Notes under the pieces: generated by a model
Told to the model about the DNA's origin: nothing
The model's database searches: none
Seen by the model: the letters and a program-made list of their open reading frames with translations, nothing else
Position numbers and translations under genes: made by a program
DNA from: Chitinophaga sp.
GTDB taxonomy: Bacteria > Bacteroidota > Bacteroidia > Chitinophagales > Chitinophagaceae
Assembly: GCF_019236475.1 (NCBI RefSeq)
Contig: NZ_JAFAIX010000009.1
Span: 372,001-436,000, forward strand
Length of the DNA: 64,000 nucleotides
Reading direction: 5' to 3'
Shown here: positions 52,222 to 61,708 of the stretch, piece after piece
Position numbering within the stretch: position 1 is the first letter of the stretch
Layout: every line of letters begins with the position of its first letter

Positions 52222-54496
52222 GCATATACGTTTCTTACCTGTTTTATGGCTGGTAGTGTGCAGTATGACTGCACGCGCGCAGAAAGCATCTGTGTTTGTA
52301 AACGGACTGGCGCGCATGCAAAACGGGGCACAAACCTGGTACATTAATACCGCAGGACAAAAGGTGTTTGACCGAGTGATCGGTACCTATCATCCGATGG
52401 ATAGTCTTACTGGTACACCTGTTGAGGACGACCAGGCCTTGATGCTATTGGTGAAATCCCAGGGGAAATTCGGGGTATGGAATGCGCAACGTAAATGGAT
52501 TCTACAACCCGTATACGATTCCATTGAACTACAATGGAAATCTTATCTCGCGTTAAAGCAGCATAAAAAAAGAACTTACGCTGATACCTATGGGCATCTC
52601 CTGTTACCATTACAGTTTGAAGAGGTCGGGATTCTGGATGACGATCATTTCGATGTGAAGGCTAATGGCAAATGGGGGATCTATAGCAATAAAGCGCAAA
52701 AGCTCGTAGTGCCGGCTGTTTATGATGGCTTTGATTACTGCGGCGGCTGTGGCACGCAATCCAATTACGTTTTTGCTAAAAAGAACGGCAAATGGGGCAT
52801 TCTTAATTTTAACAATGAAACCTTACTGCCCTTTGAATATGGCCATGAACACTTTGGTATGCGTAGTGATAACTGGATTAAGAGTCTTTTTAAGAATGAC
52901 GAGCAGCTAATCATCAATCTACAACAAAAGAAAGTATATAGCAGCCCGGAATATACAGACATGGAGGTGTTGGACAATGGCTTGCTGCGCGCAAAGCACA
53001 ACGGCTATTACGGCCTGATTGGTGAGGATGGTCAGCAAGTGTCGGACTTTGTATATGATAACATTGAATACCCTTATGAGGAGGGTAGTTATGGCCCTTA
53101 TGTAGCGGTGACCAAGAATAAAAAGACCGGTATCCTGGATGATAAAGGGCGTGAAATCCTTGCGCCTGCATACAGTGGGAAAATCGCTTGCTTTGCTAAT
53201 TGTTTCATTGTGCCAGTAAATGGTAATTATCGTTTGGTAGATAGTACCGGTAAAAACTTGCTGGATAAGGATTATAACAGCATCTACGGATTCGTAGCGG
53301 GACCGCATAGTAGTACGAAGAATCCTATTTTTATCCTGAAACAACAAGCAGTATATGGTTTTTATAATCCTGTCAGCAAGAAAACAGTAGCGCCCGCATT
53401 TTTTGATATTTCAGCAGATGATAATGGCGAATTATTACTGGTGGAATATCAGCAGAAAAAGGGATTGTACAATACAGATGGTACGGAACTCATTCCAATG
53501 GGCTATAAAGGTTATGGGCAACTCGCAGGATCGGTGTATGTGATCAATCAGAACAATCGTAAAGGACTGTATGATATCAAACAGCGGAAGCAGATATTAC
53601 CAATGGAATATGAGGAAATACGCCAGTTGGAAGGGGATTCCAATCTGGTGTTGTTGATAGGTAAGAAGGCAGAAACGGATGATGACAAATATGGCTTATG
53701 CAATATCCAGGGAGATCTGCTACTGGCGCCAGCTTATCATGATATCGTCAGTATTGGCAATGGGATGTGCCTACTGAAAACCGGTTTGGAAGATTCAGCT
53801 CATTACAGTTTATTCAATACCGTTAGTAAACAACTCACTGCCTTGCCTTATAGTGTTGTCAGTCCTGGCCATATCCCAGATCAGATAATGGTGGGCAAAG
53901 AAGATAAAGTAGGGCTGATCAATATGCATGGGGATGTCATTATTCCTTTTGAATATCGGTATATACGTTCGCTGTTATCTGGCGTATACATCGTCATTAA
54001 ACAGACGAATGACCGCTATCAGTATGGATATGCAGATAGTGCAGGTAAATTGATTGTACCGGTTATATACGATTATGATGAGATCACTTTTAGAGAATTT
54101 GGGACCAAAGGATTAATCTTGCAAAAAGCAGATCCCACTACCGGTTATATACGTCTGGGATTGGCCAGTATGAATGGCCTCATCATGGTACCGGCTAATA
54201 ACGATCTAATGATGGAAGGTACACCTGGCCCTGGATTTGTGGCCAAGCAAAATAATAAATTTATGGTACTGGATAATGCCGGAAGGCCGGTGAGTCCTGT
54301 AAAATATGAAGATGTACTCTTGCAAGAAGTACCTGGTTACGGCGCTACTTCATTGAAGTATAGTTATCCGGTGCTCTGCAAGGTGGGCAATAATAATTAC
54401 CAGTATCTCACCTTGGATGGAAAGATACTGCCTGTCAAGGTTACAGGGGTTATTTCTTTCCTGCCGGAGTACGAAGAGGCATTTCCAACATTATAA
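52214..54496 (+). CDS. Secreted WG-repeat protein 2
   Basis: 760 residues with a signal peptide (about 1-22, ARA^Q). Again about 15 WG-type repeats fill the chain, such as NGKWGIYSNKAQKLVVPAVYDGF and EDKVGLINMHGDVIIPFEYRYI. One repeat carries an inserted DYCGGCG, two cysteines that could form a disulfide or bind a metal. It starts inside the last codons of the first WG gene (8-base overlap). The pair probably arose by duplication and acts together outside the inner membrane. The unit ends in the terminator at 54510. Confidence 0.85.
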   Translation: MTKHIRFLPVLWLVVCSMTARAQKASVFVNGLARMQNGAQTWYINTAGQKVFDRVIGTYHPMDSLTGTPVEDDQALMLLVKSQGKFGVWNAQRKWILQPVYDSIELQWKSYLALKQHKKRTYADTYGHLLLPLQFEEVGILDDDHFDVKANGKWGIYSNKAQKLVVPAVYDGFDYCGGCGTQSNYVFAKKNGKWGILNFNNETLLPFEYGHEHFGMRSDNWIKSLFKNDEQLIINLQQKKVYSSPEYTDMEVLDNGLLRAKHNGYYGLIGEDGQQVSDFVYDNIEYPYEEGSYGPYVAVTKNKKTGILDDKGREILAPAYSGKIACFANCFIVPVNGNYRLVDSTGKNLLDKDYNSIYGFVAGPHSSTKNPIFILKQQAVYGFYNPVSKKTVAPAFFDISADDNGELLLVEYQQKKGLYNTDGTELIPMGYKGYGQLAGSVYVINQNNRKGLYDIKQRKQILPMEYEEIRQLEGDSNLVLLIGKKAETDDDKYGLCNIQGDLLLAPAYHDIVSIGNGMCLLKTGLEDSAHYSLFNTVSKQLTALPYSVVSPGHIPDQIMVGKEDKVGLINMHGDVIIPFEYRYIRSLLSGVYIVIKQTNDRYQYGYADSAGKLIVPVIYDYDEITFREFGTKGLILQKADPTTGYIRLGLASMNGLIMVPANNDLMMEGTPGPGFVAKQNNKFMVLDNAGRPVSPVKYEDVLLQEVPGYGATSLKYSYPVLCKVGNNNYQYLTLDGKILPVKVTGVISFLPEYEEAFPTL

Positions 54497-54509
54497 AAGA
54501 AGCTGTATC

Positions 54510-54557
54510 AAAACGGGAAGGGACGTCGCAGACGTCCCTTCCCGTTTTTGTTTTTTT
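54510..54557 (+). terminator. Terminator with GTCGCAGAC apex (3 of 3)
   Basis: Perfect 18-bp stem, arms 54510-54527 and 54531-54548, closing a GCA triloop in GTCGCAGAC, followed by two T-runs. It lies between convergent genes and directly before REP-like copy C. Confidence 0.9.
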
Positions 54558-54561
54558 CATT

Positions 54562-54603
54562 GTCCCTGCCCACTGGCAGGGACGACAGGCAAGAACGTTT
54601 TGC
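54562..54603. repeat. REP-like palindrome, copy C
   Basis: GTCCCTGCC (54562-54570) and GGCAGGGAC (54575-54583) form a perfect 9-bp stem, followed by the tail CAGGCAAGAACGTTTTGC. Its core and tail match copies A and B; it ends three bases before the stop codon of the convergent glycosidase gene. Confidence 0.7.
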
Positions 54604-54606
54604 TTA

Positions 54607-56847
54607 TTAACGGGGATAGATCGTTATTTCTCCTTTGCCAGGTTCAAATGAAAGTACCCCATTTTTTAACTCATATTTGGGGGAGCCTCCGTTGAATTGT
54701 ACCCCTGAAAAAGGCCACTGGATATAGATTTTACCTGGTTGCCCTCCGGAGATTTTCACCACTGCCAACTGCCCGTTTTTCCTTTCTGCAGATACGAGGC
54801 ACCCAGATGCTGTGCGGAGATGCTCAAATGATACATTCTTCCAAGAAGCTGGTACCGCAGGGAATAAGGTAATAAGGCTATCGTTTGATTGCAGCAGCAT
54901 TTCATGGATACCCTGTGCAGATGCAAAGTTCCCTTCCAGTGTAAATGGATTATACGTAAACCCTGAATATTGTCCTTTCTTTTGATCGCCGTTTAGGTGA
55001 AAGCTGTTCTTTCCTGTAAAGTTAGACGCGAACCTGCTGAGCATGACAGCCGCACTGTCGCCATTGCCGGTTTGTGCATACAAATTAGCTGCCCAACTGA
55101 AAGAATAGCCACACCAGGCCCTGGTACCTTTCTTCTCCAACCATGCAAGGGATCGATCCATAATGGATTTATCCGCTGCACTGGAATAAGACAATACTTT
55201 CAATGGATATATTGCCATGAGGTGACTATGATGGCGGTGGGATTGATTAAGTTCCTGACCTGGTGCGATGGTGAGACCAGTGCTATCTGTATTGAAAGCA
55301 GGATATTTTTGCAGTTCCGCCAGGATAGCGGCATTGGACTGTCCGCAAGCGGCGGTGACAACCGCATATTTTTCAAAGAAAAATCTTACCAGCGATAAAT
55401 CATAGTTCGTAAAATCATGGAACCAAGCAGAGATCGAATTGTCGTTGAACTCGGGCGCAGAGCTGAGTGGATGTTTGAATTTTCCACTAACGGGATCTAC
55501 TATACGAATGCCGCGGAAATAAGCAGCCACCGCATCAAACCAAGGTTTACAGCGCGTGAGGAGGAATTGTTTATCATTCGTGTAGCGCCATTGCCAGTAA
55601 AAGTGTTGGGATAACCATGCCGCGGTAGTAGGACTCATAGAATATTGAATCCAGCCACCCATGGGTTTTCCGGAGATGGTATTTACACCGGGTACATTTA
55701 GTCCATCGATGCCGAAATATTGTTTGGTCCAGCGTTTACTTTCGGATTGCGTGTTCCAAAGCCAGTTCGTGAAGCCGGCGGTGAGGTCTGTGTGATTGGC
55801 GGTGTAACCAGGCCAGTAGCTTAATTCTGTGTTCAGATCGTGGTGGAAATCTCCTTTCCATGGTGGTAGCTTGCCATTGTCGGCAGTCCATACGGCTTGG
55901 AGGGAAATAGGCGGTGTGTTGTTTCTGGCTACACAACCAAATTTATACATGTCCAGATAATATTGTTTTTCCAGCAATGTATCTGGAATTTGAATGGAAG
56001 AGCGGTTCCAATAATTTTTCCACCAGTTGGTATGTTCCAGCCAGGATTTGCGGAGGAAGTTATCCGTGAGGGTAGGGGCAGCGGCCCTCTTGGTATTAGT
56101 AATCATCCATATACCGGCGAGTTTATTGCCAGGCAGGCGTTTCCAGGATACCAACACCTCGTAATATTTTCCGCCGTTGGTAGGTTGATGGTATATAACC
56201 TGGTGGCCAGTTGTTTTCAAAACCCCTTTTGCGTAACCTAATCGTTGAAGACTTTGGCCTTCCACAGAGTTCACTGGGCCGCCATGGTCAGGGCTTGTAT
56301 ACTGCGGTGTTCTGATGGCAGGAATGAAGGTGGAGGGAATGTTGTCTCCCGTAAAAACACCATACGACTCACTGGCATCTACATACGTTTTAAATATAGC
56401 CCCATTAGAGAACCTGATAATATTAGTAGCGGTTGTAATGTCCAGTTCATTGGAGACGACGTTTCCCAGGTCTGCTATATTGAATTCTATGGCAGCACCA
56501 GGAATTTTGGTAGGCGCAGGATTCGCTTCGTAGGGTGCATCGCCAAGGGCTTGCACCGCATCGTATTGATGTAATTGCACTTGTTTGGTCACCCAGGAGA
56601 AAGTGAGTTTATCCATTCCTGGCATCGGGCGATCGTCCCAGAGATCGGCCCGATCGAGGGAGAGGCGCAAGTACTGATTATTTTGCCAGACAAGTGCCCC
56701 CAGCATACCATTGCCCAATGGCATGGCGTCATACCAATTAGTGGCCAGTTGATTGAAATGAAGGTTGTGATGGGACGATTGCTGCGCCATAGCGCCTATA
56801 GGTAAGGTATACAGGAGTGCCAGCAGGGCAGGCCTTTTTAGTTTCAT
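54607..56847 (-). CDS. GH95-like glycoside hydrolase
   Basis: 746 residues with a signal peptide (about 1-21, AMA^Q). The N-terminal beta domain has WYDAMPLGNGMLGALVW with DRADLWD, and the helical (alpha/alpha)6 barrel has GDFHHDLNTELSYWPGY and HRHHSHLMAIYPL. These are the landmarks of GH95 (alpha-L-fucosidase/galactosidase). In GH95 the catalytic barrel segment usually shows an N-x-N pair; here it reads D-L-N, so substrate or mechanism may differ (from memory, to be aligned). It follows the SusC/SusD pair on the same strand but behind a terminator, so it may have its own weak promoter. It is the only enzyme of this locus. Confidence 0.8.
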   Translation of the reverse strand: MKLKRPALLALLYTLPIGAMAQQSSHHNLHFNQLATNWYDAMPLGNGMLGALVWQNNQYLRLSLDRADLWDDRPMPGMDKLTFSWVTKQVQLHQYDAVQALGDAPYEANPAPTKIPGAAIEFNIADLGNVVSNELDITTATNIIRFSNGAIFKTYVDASESYGVFTGDNIPSTFIPAIRTPQYTSPDHGGPVNSVEGQSLQRLGYAKGVLKTTGHQVIYHQPTNGGKYYEVLVSWKRLPGNKLAGIWMITNTKRAAAPTLTDNFLRKSWLEHTNWWKNYWNRSSIQIPDTLLEKQYYLDMYKFGCVARNNTPPISLQAVWTADNGKLPPWKGDFHHDLNTELSYWPGYTANHTDLTAGFTNWLWNTQSESKRWTKQYFGIDGLNVPGVNTISGKPMGGWIQYSMSPTTAAWLSQHFYWQWRYTNDKQFLLTRCKPWFDAVAAYFRGIRIVDPVSGKFKHPLSSAPEFNDNSISAWFHDFTNYDLSLVRFFFEKYAVVTAACGQSNAAILAELQKYPAFNTDSTGLTIAPGQELNQSHRHHSHLMAIYPLKVLSYSSAADKSIMDRSLAWLEKKGTRAWCGYSFSWAANLYAQTGNGDSAAVMLSRFASNFTGKNSFHLNGDQKKGQYSGFTYNPFTLEGNFASAQGIHEMLLQSNDSLITLFPAVPASWKNVSFEHLRTASGCLVSAERKNGQLAVVKISGGQPGKIYIQWPFSGVQFNGGSPKYELKNGVLSFEPGKGEITIYPR

Positions 56848-56959
56848 TGTTCGTGAATTTAGATGTGGAATTTGTGGACAAAATAATTAAAAAAAGAGAT
56901 TCTTTACTACTTTTTAATGCCTATAGACCTGACTGCAGCCCAGATGGGTAGTATAAAAT

Positions 56960-57000
56960 AACAACAGGGGCCCCCTTTAAAAGCCCCTGTTGTTTTAGTT
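56960..57000 (-). terminator. Terminator between SusD and the glycosidase
   Basis: AACAACAGGGGC (56960-56971) and GCCCCTGTTGTT (56983-56994) form a perfect 12-bp stem with an 11-base loop. On the minus strand TATTTTA follows, so it could end or attenuate the SusC/SusD transcript. Confidence 0.7.
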
Positions 57001-57072
57001 TCAAGTCAGTGGAAACTGCCTTGTTGCTGTTTGTTGTATGTCCTATTTTTCGAATTGTATCGACTATCTTTA

Positions 57073-58503
57073 TTACCAACCGTTATTGTTGGGTCTTATG
57101 TTCGGATTGCTGAGTATCTCTGCCTGCGGGATAGGCAGGTAATAATAAATCGCAGATGGGTTCAGCGATAGCTGGCCATCATCACCCGTGTCTCCCGCTA
57201 ACCTGTTTACTGGTAATCCCCAGCGTTTGAGATCAAAGAAGCGATGTCCTTCAAATGGTAACTCCAGGTATCTTTCTTCTTGAATAGCTGCTTTGAGCGC
57301 TTGGGCATCCGTAAACGTTTCCGCTTCGTAACCCTCGATACGCTTGGAACGCAGTGTGTTCAATTGTTCCGCCGCTTCCTGGAGACGTCCCAAATTCGTA
57401 TATGCTTCTGCGCGAACCAGGTACATTTCTCCTGTACGGAATACTTTGATATCATTCCTGTTTTCTGCGCCGTCTGCTCCGGCATATTTCGCGATCACAT
57501 CTGGTAATTGGCCGTCTGCTACCAGGGCAGGATCATGATCGAAGTAAGCATCAAAGCGAATATCATTTTCCGCATCATATGCGTGGAGCAGCTTTTGAGC
57601 AGGAGCGAAGTATACAATCCCTAAGCTGGCATTTTTCCAGATATCTCCCGGACGCATGGCGCTTTGATTTGTACGTTTCAGTTTAAAAATAACTTCTGCA
57701 TTATTTTTATCTGTCCATATACCTGGGAACTCCGTTCTTTCTGCCAGTTTATTATTGGCAGTGGCTTTGTCGGCATTCTCCAGGGCGGATGTCCAGTTGT
57801 TGGTATAGAGCGCAACGCGTGCCTGTAGTGCATACATGGCTGCCTGGTTCATACGCGTGATATCTGTTGCTTCATCGCTATTTTCCAAGGCTTTAGTCAG
57901 GTCTTGTTCCAGTGCTTTGAAGAAGGCCGCTACTGTTGGACGGGCAGGTTTCGCATTGATATCGCTGGTAGTTACATAAGGTACTGCATATGCATCCGGG
58001 TTGTAAACACCTGCACTTCCGTACATGCGATAGAGTTCGAAATGTTCAAAAGCCCTGATCGCTAATAATTCACTTTGCAGATGAATTTTCTGCTGTTCTT
58101 CTTCCTTGTTTTGTGCAGGCACCTTCGGCAGTCCCTCCAAAATTCGGTTTACGCGATTGATGACTTGGTAAGCATTTGTCCAAGGAGCAACAATTTCTGG
58201 ATCATAGCCTGTAAAAGCCCAACGGAAGAGGTTTTGAGCAGATCCGTTTACACCAGCGTTCTTGGTGCCGATAACACATTCGTCTGCAGTTACAGACCCT
58301 ATGCGAAGGGTGTATTCCGGTTCCCATCCGGCGTAAACGCCCAATACTGCACGGTTTACAGTGGTGAGTGATTTGAAGATATCTTCGCCGTCTACCTGGT
58401 CGGTAGGTTTTATATCCAGCATTTTATTGCAAGATGTGGTGAAGATAGGGAGAGACGCCATACACAAGATGACTGACCAGTTTCTTATAGTAGTGTATTT
58501 CAT
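57073..58503 (-). CDS. SusD/RagB-type outer membrane lipoprotein of the GH95 locus
   Basis: 476 residues. Lipobox FTTSC with acylated Cys25, then NKMLDIKPTDQVDGEDIFKSLT, the standard RagB/SusD opening. The C-terminal half contains MYLVRAEAYTNLGRLQEAAEQLNTLRSKR and EERYLELPFEGHRFFDLKRWG, family landmarks. It lies 10 bases after its SusC partner. It captures the glycan at the cell surface for import through SusC. Confidence 0.95.
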   Translation of the reverse strand: MKYTTIRNWSVILCMASLPIFTTSCNKMLDIKPTDQVDGEDIFKSLTTVNRAVLGVYAGWEPEYTLRIGSVTADECVIGTKNAGVNGSAQNLFRWAFTGYDPEIVAPWTNAYQVINRVNRILEGLPKVPAQNKEEEQQKIHLQSELLAIRAFEHFELYRMYGSAGVYNPDAYAVPYVTTSDINAKPARPTVAAFFKALEQDLTKALENSDEATDITRMNQAAMYALQARVALYTNNWTSALENADKATANNKLAERTEFPGIWTDKNNAEVIFKLKRTNQSAMRPGDIWKNASLGIVYFAPAQKLLHAYDAENDIRFDAYFDHDPALVADGQLPDVIAKYAGADGAENRNDIKVFRTGEMYLVRAEAYTNLGRLQEAAEQLNTLRSKRIEGYEAETFTDAQALKAAIQEERYLELPFEGHRFFDLKRWGLPVNRLAGDTGDDGQLSLNPSAIYYYLPIPQAEILSNPNIRPNNNGW

Positions 58504-58513
58504 TTTTACAGTA

Positions 58514-61500
58514 TTAGAAGGTTACATTTATTCCACCTGTGATAATCCGTGGCATTGGGTATTCGTACTGCGCAATGTCGTTTGCATCTTCTGGATCGAA
58601 GCCTTTCCATTTCATGATGGAGAAGAGGTTTTGACCGGAGGCAAATACTTTCAGGTTTCTGATAGCGCCATGTACCGGTATATTGTAACCCAGGGTAATG
58701 TTGCGTAACTTGATGTAATCCGCGCTGGTAACGTCTCTGCTAGTGAAATAGGTAGCATACTGTGCACCTGGATAAGCACTGATGTCGCCTGGTTTCTGCC
58801 AGATATTCAGCATGTCTTTGGACTGGCTGTATCTTCTGTAAGCAGCACTGCCGGAGTGGGCGTAGAGGTTAGGGTAATTGAGTCTCGACATCCCATGAAT
58901 GAAGCTCACCAGGGTAGACATTTCAAATCTTTTGAAACGCAGGCTGATAGTAGCTCCACCAATCAAAGGAGGATCGTAAGTGGCTTTCAACGGCACCGCA
59001 TCATCTGGATTATAGGTATTTGTTGCATTACCATCTTTGTCCAGGTAGATAGGGGCGCCTGTCTGCGGATCTACGCCTTTCCATCTTACTGCGTAGAAGC
59101 TACCCAGTGGTTTGCCCACCATATTCATAGTGGCTTCATCTGCGAAAACTTGTTCTTCACCGCCCAGGCTCAGGATTTTGTTTTTGTTGTAGGCCAGGTT
59201 CAATCCCAGGGTAAGGGTGAAATCTTTTTGTTTGATAGCATCTCCTTCCAGCATGAGTTCCACCCCACGGTTCCTCACTTTACCGGAGTTGGTGGCAAGC
59301 GTAGCAAATCCGGTGGTAAGTGAGAGGTTGCGATTCACAAATAATCCCTGTGTAACGCGGTTGTAGAAATCAATTTCACCACGGATTCTGTTGTGCAGGA
59401 ATCCGAATTCTAGGCCTGCATCGCTGATACGGTTCATTTCCCAGTTGTAGGCCGGATTACCAGGGGTAATCGGAACAAGGGTTTTGTTACCGTTGTAATC
59501 TGCGGACGCATACAGGGTACGGAAGCCGTAGTCGCTGGTGAATCCGCCTGCATTTCCTGTGAGACCGTAGCTGGCACGGAGGCGCAGGGTGCTAAACAGG
59601 TGTTGGTTGTGCATGAACTTTTCTGCAAGCACGTTCCAATTTCCGCCAAATGCATAGAACAATTTGTAACGGTTAGTGGCAGGCACCTGTGAAGATCCAT
59701 CTCTACGAAGACTAGCCGTAAACGTATAGCGGTCGTCGTAGGAATAGCGGAACAGTCCAATCTGTGAGACTAACAGGCGGTTCGGCGTCGTTTGTCCGAA
59801 TACGTTAGGAATGAAATTGTTGTCGCCAGTACCGGGAGTGATGCCGGAAGGAGTATTAGGTAATTCTGCTACCAGGCCATAGCCGGTAAAACCGAAGCCA
59901 TTGCCAGTGATTTTATTGATCTCCGCCAGTAAGTTGGCTTCGATTTCATTTTTATGCCATTGTTTGTTGTACCTTAATCCACCGGTGCTCACCAACCCCA
60001 GTCGGGTATTGAGTCCGCGCTGATAGGAACCTTGGTTGCCATTGCTGACCAATTTACCATACCAGGAATCTGGGTTCAGGAATTCGGTAGTGTTGTTTTG
60101 TTGAAAATCCATACCAACGGTACCCGTCAGTTGTAGTTCTTTTGTCAGTTCTACTACTTCGTTGAAAGAGATCACACTCTTAATCTGGTTATCTTTTTTC
60201 AGACTGTTGGCATAGGCATCCAGTGCATTCGCGCCATAGTTGCCTACTCCTGGCCTACCCAAATGAGATTCGTATGGGAGTGCATAATAGAGGGCAGCAA
60301 TAGGATTTTTCTCTGTGATACCGCCACCGCCAACAGCAGCGCCACCTTCTTCGGCCACACCTTCATCCTGGATGTATTTCACAGTGGCTGTGGAGATACC
60401 CAGATTTAAGGTTGACTTAAACCTGCCACTGCGGTTCTGAATATTCGCGCGGAGACTGTATCTCTCTAAACCAGAATTCAATGCAATACCTTCCTGGTTG
60501 AAATAGGAGCCAGAGAGATAGAAAACGGTTTTATCATTACCGCCGGAAACATTCAGGGAGTGGGATTGCGTACGGCCTTGTCTAAGCAAGTGTTTGCGCC
60601 AGTCGGTGTTGATGGTGCGGAGACTATCCAGGTATTGTTTACCGAAGGTATAATCGTCTGCTGTTTTAGGCATCACCACGCCATTCACGACTTTATTCGG
60701 ATTTTTGGAGGAATAAGCCCAGCCAGGGAGCGTTGGGTCTTGCAAAATTTCTTCAAACTGCAAACGTTGGTCTGTGTTCATCATATCCCACTTAGGGCTG
60801 TTCAGTGCAGAGATACCGAATTGATTGCGGTAGTTCACACGTACTTTCCCATCAGGCCAGGCTTTGCCTTTTTTAGTTGTAATCACGATCACGCCATTGG
60901 CAGCTCTGGAGCCGTATTGTGCCGTAGCGGCCGCGTCTTTCAATACATGTATGGTTTCAAAATCTTCTGGGTTTAAAGCAGCAAAAGAGTTGTTAGCGAC
61001 AGGTACGCCATCCACTACGAACAGTGGATTTACATCTCCGTTGATAGAACCCAAACCACGGATAGACACCCTTCCGGCCTCGCCAGGCTGGCCTGTAGGC
61101 GTACCTACATATAATCCTGGCGCTCTACCTTGCAGCATCACATCAAAGGACGCAACGGGAGCTTGGGTGGTTACACTTGCAGGAACGCTGGTGATAGCGC
61201 CCGTGGTTCTGGATTTACTTTGTTGCGTATATCCGGTAATTACCACCCCATTGAGGGATTGCGAAGCAGGAGATAAAACGATATTCAGTTGTTGCGTGCC
61301 AGCAGTGACCGTTGCAGATTGTTCACTGTATCCCATGAAAGTGAATAACAGTTGTTTGGCTGCTGCGGGCAACTGCAAAGTGAATTTTCCATTAGCGTCT
61401 GTTATAACGCCAGTGCTAGTGCCGGGAATAGCTACAGATACTCCGGGCAATGGTTGTCCATTGAGGGAATCGGTCACGGTGCCCTGTAAAGTTCGTTGCT

Positions 61501-61564
61501 GGGCCGCTACTTTGTCTGATAGCATCAGCAGGGTACTGAGTAAAAGTGTAAAGTAAAATTTCAT
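58514..61564 (-). CDS. SusC/RagA-type TonB-linked outer membrane protein of the GH95 locus
   Basis: 1016 residues. Signal peptide (about 1-21, VAA^Q), carboxypeptidase-like domain (about 23-105), linker NGVVITGYTQQ, plug (about 115-235, with PLFVVDGVPVANNSFAALNPEDFETIHVLKDAAATAQYGSRA), and a long barrel ending INVTF. It imports oligosaccharides with the SusD encoded next. It has its own promoter (TAGCTTTG, 61615-61622) and, 54 bases further up, a motif shared with the regulator gene's upstream region, so control by that regulator is likely. Confidence 0.95.
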   Translation of the reverse strand: MKFYFTLLLSTLLMLSDKVAAQQRTLQGTVTDSLNGQPLPGVSVAIPGTSTGVITDANGKFTLQLPAAAKQLLFTFMGYSEQSATVTAGTQQLNIVLSPASQSLNGVVITGYTQQSKSRTTGAITSVPASVTTQAPVASFDVMLQGRAPGLYVGTPTGQPGEAGRVSIRGLGSINGDVNPLFVVDGVPVANNSFAALNPEDFETIHVLKDAAATAQYGSRAANGVIVITTKKGKAWPDGKVRVNYRNQFGISALNSPKWDMMNTDQRLQFEEILQDPTLPGWAYSSKNPNKVVNGVVMPKTADDYTFGKQYLDSLRTINTDWRKHLLRQGRTQSHSLNVSGGNDKTVFYLSGSYFNQEGIALNSGLERYSLRANIQNRSGRFKSTLNLGISTATVKYIQDEGVAEEGGAAVGGGGITEKNPIAALYYALPYESHLGRPGVGNYGANALDAYANSLKKDNQIKSVISFNEVVELTKELQLTGTVGMDFQQNNTTEFLNPDSWYGKLVSNGNQGSYQRGLNTRLGLVSTGGLRYNKQWHKNEIEANLLAEINKITGNGFGFTGYGLVAELPNTPSGITPGTGDNNFIPNVFGQTTPNRLLVSQIGLFRYSYDDRYTFTASLRRDGSSQVPATNRYKLFYAFGGNWNVLAEKFMHNQHLFSTLRLRASYGLTGNAGGFTSDYGFRTLYASADYNGNKTLVPITPGNPAYNWEMNRISDAGLEFGFLHNRIRGEIDFYNRVTQGLFVNRNLSLTTGFATLATNSGKVRNRGVELMLEGDAIKQKDFTLTLGLNLAYNKNKILSLGGEEQVFADEATMNMVGKPLGSFYAVRWKGVDPQTGAPIYLDKDGNATNTYNPDDAVPLKATYDPPLIGGATISLRFKRFEMSTLVSFIHGMSRLNYPNLYAHSGSAAYRRYSQSKDMLNIWQKPGDISAYPGAQYATYFTSRDVTSADYIKLRNITLGYNIPVHGAIRNLKVFASGQNLFSIMKWKGFDPEDANDIAQYEYPMPRIITGGINVTF

Positions 61565-61614
61565 AAGAAATAATGCGTGTTATGCGTAAGTAGATAGGCT
61601 GTTGAATACGGTTG

Positions 61615-61622
61615 CAAAGCTA
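61615..61622 (-). promoter_or_regulatory. -7 box of the SusC/SusD unit
   Basis: TAGCTTTG on the minus strand is a full TAnnTTTG match 51 bases before the SusC ATG. No TTG is at -33, which fits dependence on an activator bound upstream (61676-61692). Confidence 0.55.
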
Positions 61623-61675
61623 GAACGGGGTTATAAGAGCGATATTAAATGCGCTCCTTTAAACAGTTAGAAAGT

Positions 61676-61692
61676 CATTAAGAAATTCTAAT
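61676..61692. promoter_or_regulatory. CATTAA-N3-ATTCTAAT motif upstream of SusC
   Basis: The same 17-bp arrangement occurs at 63871-63887 before the response-regulator gene, in the same orientation. Read on the gene strand it contains two TTA steps 10 bp apart (ATTAGAAT and TTAATG), as expected for a direct-repeat site of an OmpR-type regulator. Confidence 0.55.
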
Positions 61693-61708
61693 GTGTTGGG
61701 GTTGGGAC

